Assembly (NCBI GenBank): GCA_934045905.1
Contig: OW203771.1
Coordinates: 25,118,069 to 25,182,068 of the forward strand
Length of the DNA: 64,000 nucleotides
Direction of reading: 5' to 3'
Source of the DNA: Leuctra nigra
Lineage: Eukaryota > Arthropoda > Insecta > Plecoptera > Leuctridae
A model generated the notes under the pieces. The model did not search any database, was not told where the DNA came from, and saw only the letters and a program-made list of their open reading frames with translations. Below, in pieces: positions 38,810 to 50,800 of the stretch; position 1 is the stretch's first letter, and every line of letters starts with the position of its first letter. The position numbers and the translations under genes are program-made.

Positions 38810-41800
38810 CTGAAAGTTAAGAAAGAAAATCATGTCATTCAGTCCTTAAAAGACTTCTTCAACTTCTACAAAATCATTTAGCGTTGACGCTAAAGCCGTA
38901 ATCCACAATTCGATACAGGGTGTCCACTCCAGAATGGTGTCAAAAAAAGTAGCAAAAGTAGCATTTTGGATGCAAATAAGTGGCAAAAAAGTAGCAATTT
39001 CAATGAAAAAAAGTAGCATAAAAGTGGCATTTTTGTTTCATAAAATAGAATTTACAGAATGTGACAAATGTGACACTGACAGCAACAAATTGATTCTGTT
39101 AAAACTAAATTAACCTAACCACAGAGAAGGCGCGAAAACCATTGCTGTTCTACCAACTTACAGCACAGCGATCATACAACTTTGCTCGACAATCGATCGA
39201 CAACTCTTATGAGAGATTAGCATTGACTTGACTTTGTAGTCGATCGACTATGACGTGTCAACAGAGGCGCTGACTGTTGTAAATGACTGTGGGTGCCCAA
39301 TATATCAATTGTTGTGATACAATAGGGGGTCTGGGGGGAGGACGCCCAGCCGAATGCGGGTTCGGGCCGCATAGGCCCGGGAAAATTTTGCATTTTAAAA
39401 GTGAATTGGAGCTATTTCTGTACATTTTGGACAACAATTTCTGACATTTTGATTAATTGTTTCCTCACAAGGAATTGTTTCCTAAACAATTGCCAAAAAA
39501 GTAGCATTTAAGTGGCTTTTTGAGATTTTCAGCAATAAAAGTAGGAATTAAGTAGCAGAGCTAAAATAAGTAGCAATTAAGTAGCAAAAAGTCTCCTGTG
39601 GACACCCTGCGATACTAAAAGTACCTAGAGAATGCGCTAATATCAGTATATGATAGCCACTCATGCGAGTATGCACCCAGTGCGCGTGCGGACAAGTCGC
39701 TTCTGGTACGTCATGTCAATCCTAACGAGTTCAGTCCTAACGAGTCCTAACGATGTATAATTACATTTACATCGTGAATTATAAATAACAGAAATTTATG
39801 CTTCTTACCTCAGTGTCAACAATCAAATACAATCGGCATATTTCATTACAGCACACATTCATTCAAATTCTTGTGAAAACAAGATGTCTGTTCACCAAAA
39901 GCAGCATTTGACAGATTGCAATTGTTTTGAACGAGGCGTCAAGAAAAATGTGTGAGCCGCCTCTTTCAGAAGGCCTTGATAAAAAGTAAGAACAATTGCA
40001 ATCTGTCAAAAAGTGCTTTTGGTGGATAGATTTCAGTTCTCGCAAGAATTTGAATGAATGTGTGCTCTAGTGAAATACGCCGATTGTATTTGATTGTTGA
40101 CATTAAGGTATTCATCAATTTCTGTTATTTCGCGATGTAGCTATAACTTTTACTAAACTCGTTAAACAATTGATATGAAAGAGACTTGCCCGCTTGCGCA
40201 CTAAAGGCTCACTCGGTGGGGATATGTTAACTTTTACCGCTACGTGACGTTTTGCTACTTTCAGTGTCGAATACAGCGAATGTCGGTTCTACTTCTAGAC
40301 CTAAAGAATGCACTCTTGGGATATGGAGGACTCACCGTGGTCGAAGTCAGCTGCTCCGTGGTCGTGTTCAGCTTGGCTTTGAAGTCCTTGACCTCCGCGG
40401 TGAGCTCCTTGACTTCGGAGGTCAGCTGCGTGGTGGTCGTCTTGGCGACTGTCAGCTCCTTCTTGATGATACCCATCTGCGCCTCGGTGTCGCCGCGCGC
40501 CTTCTCGCTGCGCCGCAGCGCCTCCGTCAGCTTGTCAACGTCCAGAAGGCTGCCCTTGTACATCACGAAGCCTGCAAGACGAGCCCGATAAGTTGCAAGA
40601 CTCCAACGTAGACTTTTCACAACTAAAAAAGCTATAAACTTCCTAATCCAAGAAATTGAATCTTCTTGCAATGATTGGATTCCCTTCCAAGGTACCTACA
40701 TGGAACATGGATCTTCTTGAAAATTCCGGAGTTATTCTAAATATTTTTATTGTACATTTTCCATACTTTTCATTATGAAAATTTTTTCCCCGTTTTTGTA
40801 CGACTGTGGATGAAGTGGGAGACGAGATATACCACGTCTTTAGAGTACCTACCACGTTTTTAGTGCATCATTATGAAGAAGAAATTAATATTTACCTACA
40901 CTTAAACGAACTAACTACCTACCTAGCTTTTTAACTTGAAAAGGATTGTGAAAAGGTTGTGTATTGTGACAAAATATTGTGACAAATTATGAAGATCAAG
41001 ACTTGACCTGATCAGGTGCATGATTCCGAAACTCACTTTCCATTCCTGGCGGAATCACAATTTAAAATATAATGGCAAAATCTCATTGCTAGCGATTATC
41101 TTGTCGCTTTGCAGCTATATAACCGTCTCACCTTCCGGCACTTTGGAGTCGGACTCTTCGGCCTTCCTGTGCTTGGGCAGGAGGTGTTTGTTGCCGTACA
41201 GCACCGAGTCTGGCGCGTCCTCCTTGGCGGGCGCCTCCTCCGCCGCGCCGGGCTCGGGCGCAGGCTTGTCCGTCAGCTTGCGGTAGTGCAGCGAGTCGCG
41301 CGTCACCACCTTCTGAACCAGCTTGCGCACCTGCGGGGGTTTTAAAGGATTTTAGTATATAGTGCCCCTGAAGAGATATAATTTCGATTTTGAACACATC
41401 CATGTCCAACCAAACATTGCATTTTATATTTGAATTGACATTGATTTGAATGAATTGGTAAATAAATGTTTAATATTCTTTTGACACTACAGATTTTGAG
41501 CTGATAATCTAGTGGAGCGGTCGCTCCACGCCAGCCAAGTCGTACGGCGCGCGCACACTCATTTAAAAAGGCTGGAGCAAACCCACTTTTACTGTAGGCA
41601 TTAAAGTGGCATTTTCGGCCTACTGGATCTTAAAATTGGGGAATCTCACATTGTCTTCTTCTTCTTCTTTTGTTTTGAGTGGCCACACTAGAAATATCAG
41701 TATTTCGGCCAATCTCACATTGTTGCGAAATACTATCTTAATTTCGAGCTATGGCCCACCCTACAACATATACCAAATTTGGGAACAATAGGTTACGCCC

Positions 41801-44800
41801 TTTGCGAGCTAGAAGGCCGTGAAAACAGTGTTTTAGGGCGGTTTTCATAATAATAATAATCTTAGTAGTAGTAGTAGTAGTAAAGTTCATTCACGATTAG
41901 AATTGCAAGCCGTAATGGCGGCGTGTACTACCGTAGTCAAGTGAACGTATACCTAAACATGTAAATATCAATATAATAATCAAAAAATGTGTATAATACG
42001 GCTGTAGATAAAAATAAATCAATTTTATTGAATTTTTATAATAGGTATTTACTACTGTTAAAAATTGTGTATTTGACATAATTTATACAATTTCAATAAT
42101 ACAAAGAAGAAAGTCTTGCCATTGACAGGGCAGTGTTCAAGTGACTGACCAATGAACGACGTGATCGACTAAAACGTCAGTGATATTCTTATCAAGAACG
42201 AACTCTAGTAGTAGTAGTCTCCTGGAATTCAAATCCGGTAAACAGGCCACAGCCTAAACGGCTGAACCGATTGATCTCACATTTTTACCACGTGTGCACT
42301 TTTGGCGTCTGATTTAACCTTCACCCCATGAATTTTTTGTGCCGCCATTTTGAAACCGGAAGTGACATCATATCTCGTCAACGGCTGGACCGATCGGAAC
42401 GAAAATAGCGCCTAACGATTCGGACGGTCAACTATATGGATTATCATTAGCAAAAGACTAAACATTATGTTAATGAAACCGGAAATTACGTCATGAAATT
42501 TGATATACTTCGATTGGCATTTCTGCAACAAAGATTGATCCGATTATTTTGATATTTTTGTAACGTATGTTCTCTTGATATCTCATTTGACTTATTATAA
42601 AACCAACCAGAAGCCGCCATTTTGAAACCGGAAGTGACATCATATCTCAATAACGGCTAAATAGATTTGAACGAAACCAGCGCTAAACAATTTAGACGGT
42701 CAACTTTATGCATTATCATCAATAATATTTGCAGTTACCCATACCAAAACCGGAAATGACGTCACACTTTTTAAAAATCTAAAAAATGTACATTGTGATG
42801 CAATAAATATACTATATCAGAAAGCTTATAATAAAATGTAATCATGTTTAAATTATAATTCAAGGAGTCAGTGATTTCAGCAGCCATTTTGAAACCGGAA
42901 GAAACGCCATATCTCGAAAACTAGTTGACAGATCGGTATGAAACTAGCGCGAAACGATCTATGGAATATGAACAGTCAAACTAGAATGTTCCTATTTATG
43001 AGACCGGAAATGACGTCATTCAAATTTATTAATTATTATAATCCCCTCCTATACAATAAATACATATTCAGAAAGCTAAAAATGATACACATCATTTATA
43101 GTTATAAATTCTATGTAGCAGCCCAGAAAGTTCAGCAGCCATTTTGACAACGGATATGTTGCCATATCTCGGACCTTGGTTGACCGATTGGAATGAAACC
43201 TTTGCTATTCTTGATGAAAATAACCAAATTGTAAAGGGTGATTTTTTTTTAAGGATTTAGTAATTGTTCATTTGATTGTCACAAGTTTTAAGAATAAACT
43301 AAAAAAAGGAGTGATATCCCCATAAAAAAACACTTCGTGTAAAAATAACAGCCAAGTCTCTTCAACTAAAAAAAAATATGAAATCTAAAAATTCTGCACT
43401 GAAAAGCAGTGATATCAAAAAATTAGCCAAGTCAAAACTTTATTTGAAAATCAAAAAATACTTGGCGCATCGTTTTTTTTAGGGCATTATAGGTGTACTA
43501 TGTATGGATATTTTATGTATATTTTATAATTGGCCTATACTTCCAAGCTAATAGCTATATACACGATGCGCCAAGTATTTTTTGATTTTCAAATAAAGTT
43601 TTGACTTGGCTAATTTTTTGATATCACTGCTTTTCAGTGCAGAATTTTTAGATTTCATATTTTTTTTTAGTTGAAGAGACTTGGCTGTTATTTTTACACG
43701 AAGTGTTTTTTTATGGGGTATTACATTACAGCTTGTTTGATCAGGGCCCTGATTCTATAACTCCATTGCGACCGCTTAGCAATTATTTCAATGTTAATCC
43801 TTATGGAAGGAATTGCTAAGCGGTCGCAATGGAGTTATAGAATCCCACCTCAGGTCTCCTGCTTCTGCTATACCGACAGACCAACATGCATGGAACTAGC
43901 TTCACACATATATATAGAATAGGTGGGGACTCTTCAATGCATACATACCATTGGCAATCTTGAATACGAATTATATGGGAATTCTCGTAACTGTACGTTT
44001 GAGCAGCTGGCGCTCTATATGTTGTGTCAGTGTGGCAGACATAATAACTAATTTAAGCTTGCATTTCGTTCCAAAATTCAAATATAGTTCCACTGTTCAC
44101 TACCTGCTCACCTGCTCAAAAGTAATTTCTCAGAATTTATTGGTAAATTCCCCGTGGAGCTGGTATCGCCAAGAATGTTCAAGTGTCCCCACCTCTTCTA
44201 TATGTGACGCTAGTTCCATGCACGTTGGACAGACCATCGTGGGAAGTTTAGTTGGTTCTAGTGCAGCTAGTATGCATAAAGTGCATTACACAATAGGAAA
44301 AGATTAAAAATAGTAACACTATTTCGAATTCGATGTCAACGTTTGACAATTCATTGTCAATGTTCAGATTCATCTGCACAAAGACTGGTTTGTTCAGCTA
44401 TGGGTCCTTATTTTATTTACGAAAAAGAATCATTTCAGGAGGAATTTATTTCAGATCAATGTTATACTGAGATAACCGTGACAAGATTTAAATGATTTAG
44501 TTTTTGTTTTAGAAGGGCACCGGGAGAGATACGTGTTCGATTTTGAACAATGAGATTGTTTAAGATATTTTCAACATTTTTTTAGTTTTAAATGTTAATG
44601 AGAAAGATTGCATAGTATAGTATGGAGTGTTCTTCCCTGGGGGGGTTATTCTAAATTCCCTTGTCGTCTCGTATCAATTGATACGGCGTCACTACCATGT
44701 CAAATAGATAGCAGTGAGACCGTATCAAGTGAAACGAGACGACAAGGAAATTTAGAGTGTGAGTAGTCATGAAATGAGATGATCAACTCACTTTTTCAAT

Positions 44801-47800
44801 ACGAAAGGCGCTTGTACAAGAGCCAAATGGTTTACCTGAGCCCTGGAGAGGTTGAGCCCGAGGGCGAAGAGCAGCTCCTCGATGTCCTTGTCGAAGATGT
44901 AGCCGCAGTGCGACTGGTCGAAGTAGACGAAGGAGAGGAGGAGCGTGGGGTCGGAGGTCACCAGCTTCACGCGCTCCTTCTTCTTGCGGTCCTTGTCCTT
45001 GCCGTCCCGCTTCTTGTCCTTGTCGTCGCGACTCTCCTTGTCCTTGGACTTGCTGCTCTTCGAGTCATCGTCCTCCTTAGATCAGAGACTTGTAAGAAAA
45101 GTAGAATTTGGACAAATCTAAGACCTTGCACTAGTGTCTTAAGAGGCCTGGCCCCTGGAACGGGAAACGTAAGGTTCATATAACACTTTGAGGTCGTACC
45201 AGCCAGAGGTCATAGTGTATGCCAGTGTGTGGCATTATTTAGTCTATTAAGCTGTAATGGGTCGTTACTGTTGCTTTTTTAAAAATCTGTTTGCGAAAAG
45301 AAATTTAAAAAAAAAACAGCTTTGACGAACCTTGCAATTCACTTTCCCTTACCCAGGCCTCTCTTAACAAACACACACAGTTGGCCTGTTGTAGAGGAAG
45401 AATTTACCTACAGTATAGTCTTGGTTTTACGTTTTCAGTCTCACTTATAATCATTTTGATAAGTCCCAACTACTTCCATCCCATTTTTTTTTAAATTACA
45501 CCAATTCCAAGAAATTTTCTACCATAACAATCATAATTTCAACATTATTCATTCTCAATGCCCAATTGGCAATTACTATGCACAACGTTTTACTGATTTT
45601 CCCTTGTTTAGACTCGTCATTAAACTAAGATTAAATAAACAGGCCTCACCTCTTCGTCTTCATCATCGTCATCGTCGTCTTCCTTGTCTTCCTTCTTGCT
45701 GGAGGGTTTCTCATCCTTCTTGTCATCCTTCACGTTCTTCTTGTCCTTGCTATCCTTATCGTCCTTCTTGTCTTTGTCATCTTTCTTGTCGTCTTTCTTG
45801 TCTTTCTCGTCTTTCTTATCCTTATCGTCTTTCTTGTCTTTTTTCTGCAAGGTAAAAGGAAATTAGACAAAATACTACAATCTGTACTGCAGTTTAATAC
45901 CACCTAGAATGATGAATAAACTTGATTCATAATGAATCATCTGGGGTCTTATTCTCGAAAAAGTTATCACGTCTTAACTCCCAAGTTATGATTCATAAGG
46001 AGGTTTGTCCTATCTCTCACCATGTTAATATTATGACTTTTTTATGATTCATAAATCATAACTTATGACGTGATAACTTTTTCGAGGATAAGCCCCCTGT
46101 ACTGTTTAATCTGAATGGCCACAGTTACTTATTTACTTGTAGCCTCTATAGTCTATACAAGCTGATTATCAACCCGGTATAACTCAACTCGAGTACCGAG
46201 CCGTCGCTCACCTTCTCCTCCTCTTTGACTGGTTCAGGCGCGTTGTGCAGGGCGCGGTAGATGCGGAAGCCCGAGTCTCGCATCAGCATCTCGTTGAAGA
46301 GCTCGGCGAACAGCGACACCTCGAACGAGTGCTCCTTGGTGTCTTCAGGCCTGAGAACATGAGCCAACCGTTACAACTCGTCATACAGGATGTAGTCGAG
46401 GAGAAAAATCACAATCTGAGAAGATCTTACGACGAAAGAATTCAGAGCATGAGATTTTTCTTCCATGAAGAGTTGTCAGTCACACTAAAAACGTATGGTT
46501 TCTTGTAAAATTCTGATTTTGTAAGCCTTAGTTGAACTATACAATGCAATAAATAAATGCACTCTTCAATATGAAGTTAAATCAATGTTTGGATGTACTA
46601 AATGAAGGCATAAAAGAGTGCAAATGCATTAAAAAAATACCTCCTCTCCATTACCTACTTTTCAATTAATAATTTAAATATCTATTCCAACAGTTAATAA
46701 AACCTTACAAAGGAACAAATTTTGTAGTTCACGTTCTTAGCTTCCTACAGAATTTATAAAGTTCATGTTCCCAATATAAATTGGGAATGCATTCACTCAA
46801 AAAAATAATAAATATCGCGACCCTGCTTCCAACAACTGTCGGGTCAGGGGGTGGGATGATTCCACCAATGTTCTCTAGGGCACTTGTGTTCTCAGAGCCG
46901 ACTTGCCAAAAAGTAATTAAAATGAATTTTTAAGTTCCTTCTCCAATACTTCATCAGTGAACAATTTGACGACGACCTCACTGCCGCGCTAGCAACCGAA
47001 AGAGGTGCCGTTCACTTGCCTGTAGTCGAGGAGCAGCGACAGAGACATGACGGTGCAGTCGAACTTGCCGCTCTTGGCCGTCTTGGACGGATGCACGAGG
47101 ATGTGCGGCGCCTCCGGCAGCGAGTAGCGCTTCTCCTGCGCCACACGCTCGCGCTCGTCCTGCTTCTTGCGCTCCTCCTCCTGGCGCCACACGCAATACT
47201 CATTTCAACACGAGATCAGGGGCACAGAATCCACACGAGATGGGTCAAATGTAGAGATGGGCCGATTCCGATTCTACCGATTCCAGTGGAATCGGAAGAA
47301 TCGCGATTCTCCGATTCCTGTCCATATTTTAGCGATTCCGATTCTTTTTGAAAATCCCGCCCTTTTAGCTTGATATTTTAGGTTAAAAACATCGCCAAAG
47401 CACAATTCCTAGTATTACTTCTTACTTTCCAACAAAATTAAAGATCTAACACATTAAAAATACATTAAATGTTGTTTTCTTACCACTTTTTTGATTTTTT
47501 AATTACTTACCTGAGGGCAAAATACAAAGGGTGATAAATACAGTGAGGTTTGTAGGTATTTGTGAAGAATCGGAATCGCAAGAATCGGAGCTAAGAATCG
47601 GTATCGGAATCGTGAAATTTTGGAATCGGCCCATCTCCTGTCAAATGTGTTTTAACAACACTGAAATTGTCAAAAGTTGACTTAAAAGTATAAAAGCTCA
47701 AGCAATCGGGTTCACCAGAATCTAACTTCTTACATGTTAAAAGCTGTTTAAATGAATTTATCTCAAGTATAACAATTTGAAATGGACTCTATTCCCCTTC

Positions 47801-50800
47801 TTTGGTAAGACAGATAATACTGACCAACATGGCCAGAATATAATTGACATAAGCAAGTTCGCAAATCGCAACACATCTTATAAAGAGTTTTCCTTTATAG
47901 AGTTTGCTCTAGAAACCTCTTAGGGTCGGTCTTTCAATACTCTGCTCAAGTCTCAATTAGCTGTTAACAGTTAGTAAGTACAAAACTCTGTCTTTCAATT
48001 GGTTGTTGCCATGACAATACAGTCATAATCAACCGTTTAAAAGTTAGAAGAGTATTGAAACTTAAACTTAAGCTTGCCAGTTTAAAGTGTCTTTAATAAA
48101 AAATTTAGACAAACTTTAAATTGAAAAAGAACCAAGAGATTTACAAACAAACTGGGATGATCTTCACAAATATTAATTAATTGAATTTATTAGTTAATAA
48201 AATACTGAAAGTTTAACAAATTCTCAATGATTTAGATATAAAACTCTCTCCTATAATAAGGAATTTAAATCTGTACTCACGTCACGCTTCCCCTTCTCCT
48301 CGTCCTTCTCCCTCTCCTCCGTCTCGGGCTTGGCGGCGGGGGTCTCCGCCTCCTCCGACTTGGCCCCCTCGTCCTCCTCGGCTCGGTCGGCCTCGGTCTT
48401 GATGGCCTTGGCCAGTCGGGCGGCCAACTGGGACTTCAGGCCCTTGGGACTCATCGAGCGCGCCTCCAGCTCGGCTCGCAGCTCGTTTACCTGCGCGCAA
48501 GTTCACACAGACCATTGGCATGCGGTCGAAGGTCACGGGTATACTTGCAGAGAGTCATCATGAAACCAGATATCCATCTGTACCATCCAATGAGCCATAA
48601 TAATGGCGAGAAGACAACCACAACACAACACAACCTAACCTTAAAGCGAGAATTGTGCTGTGGGATATGTCAATAGAAGGAATGTGATATAATTACCAAA
48701 TTCGTAAGTACTAGTACACTCGTGGAGGTAAGTTCCCAAAACCCTCCTTTCCCCTTTCCATGCACGTACCTTAGTTTAAGCCCCTCCCCCTCAACAATTA
48801 TCACTGGAAAAGTTGTTTGTGGGGGGGGGGGGGGATTGGAGGTTATTAGCAATTAGCACGTTTTATTTTTATTTATTTCCACGAGTGTACATAGGTTTTG
48901 AGAAAAATTTAAACGATTGATTACGTCAGTTAGATCAACATGTGGATTAAAACTGTTCATTACAAGTTATTCAAATAGAATAGCGTAGCATGCCTTATTA
49001 AAACCTATGCAGTACAAACAAGTCTAGTATTAATACGCGAAAAGTGACTCGGGAGTACAAACGTGAGACAATCGGTCTCCTCGATTGCATGGTAACAATT
49101 TTCTACCACTTTTCTCTTTCAAGTCACACATTTCAGGAATAAACAACCACAGACTCTAAACACAAAACAACAACCGCAAGCAATTGAAATTACCATTCCA
49201 AGAAGAATGTTTGGAACGAAACGAGTGGGGAGAGAACGCAATGAAAGTAAAGAGACACTTGCAGAGTTACGGCAGTGACGGATTGGAATGTGGAAGGAAG
49301 ACTTATGGGATGAACAAGAAAGAGTTGACAAAGATCGATTAGTGAAGATCGCACAAGACAATGAAACCAAGGCAAGAGAAGAGGTGGATGTCCAAACACA
49401 ATGTGGATGGACACCTTGTAGTGTTAAAGGTTATTGAACTAAAACAAGTAGAATTATCACTCATTACGTTTACATTAGGATTGTTATTAAAAATAAGTAA
49501 ATTGTCATTTAATTTGTACGTTTAAGTTATGATTGTTATTAACACGAAGTAAAATTGTCAACGATATTGTGCGTTTGGTTACCTTCATGGTCTTGGGATC
49601 GAGCTCGGAATAGTGCGTCGGCTCACGCTTGATTTCGATCACGCTGTCATCCTTGTCCTGTAACGAGAGAGCGATGGCGGTGGTTAGCCGCCGCCTTGCC
49701 GTCCCGCTAGCTCTACCGCTACGCTTCCTCCCACAAGCCCGGTCTGCCCGCCCCCGACACTTGTCCGACGTCGCAGCCATCAGCAGTGGGCTCTGTAACT
49801 CTCTTCTAGAATCTATGCTTTCTACCCTCGTTTGTGAATATCTACGTACCTATGTTTTGAATAAGCTAGCAATGAGTTAGATTTTATTATCTAGTGAAGA
49901 GGAGCACGTTTTCACTGCTGAACTGTTATTTTGTGATTTGCACTCAATAGGAAGACATGAAAGAATATTATTAAAAATATTAATAAGATTTTGAAATTGG
50001 GGCGTTAACCAATCCAATCCAAGAAACGAGTTTTAGACTGGCTCTTTCCGTTTTGAAAGATATGAGTTTGCTAAAATTACAAATCATTATCAAGAGCGCC
50101 AAAGTAAGTAAGTTATCTTCTCACTGGATTGAAATAATTTACAGAACATTGTTCTGCTCTTCAACAGGATGATGATGAAAACATCTTTCGAACGCCAGAC
50201 AATGTGTCGGAAATAAGCAGACCGGGTTCCCATCCTGCACTCCCGTTACTCTGTAGCAAAAACATGCGAGCCCTACTCGGGCTGCTAACTTAGTTGATTC
50301 TCGTCCATATGGTTAACACACACATAACCTAGAAAAACACCGGCTCTCTTGGGCAGAGCTTCCGCCGTATGAAACCGAGCGAATGATATTCTCACGGGCT
50401 GGGTAATTTTAGTTGTATCACGTCCGTATGTCTAAACACATAACCTAAAAAAACACAACCGCCATTCGGCTTCCGGGAAGAAGAAAAGAGAGAGATGCCT
50501 TATCGTCTCCGCTATCGTCGTTCTTGGAGGCAGCGTCTTCGGCCGACGCGTCACCGCCGTTCCTCTTGTCCAGCTGTCGCTTGTACGCCGTCTGCAGGGC
50601 GTCGTATTCCAGCCGGGTGGGCACACAGCTCCAAACATCTGGGAGAAATAGTACGACTGTTTCCACGCGCGCCGGCACCGCGCGACCCTTGCTCGTTGTC
50701 TCAGCGCGACGGTAGTAGAGCTCCAGGAAGCGGTACCTGCGTCCCCGCCCGGCAAAAACACACCACGGCATTACTACCACGAAGGTCGGGAGGGGGGCGG

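Noticed and set aside
45604..45855. Ser/Leu/Pro-rich plus-strand frames opposite CCAR1 exon 12
   Set aside because: Exact antisense shadows of the Lys/Asp-rich exon, which has correct splice sites and phase.
49130..49440. Purine-rich segment that looks coding on the plus strand (charged, SYGSDGLECGRK-like)
   Set aside because: No open frame of useful length, no recognised family; probably biased composition in a CCAR1 intron.
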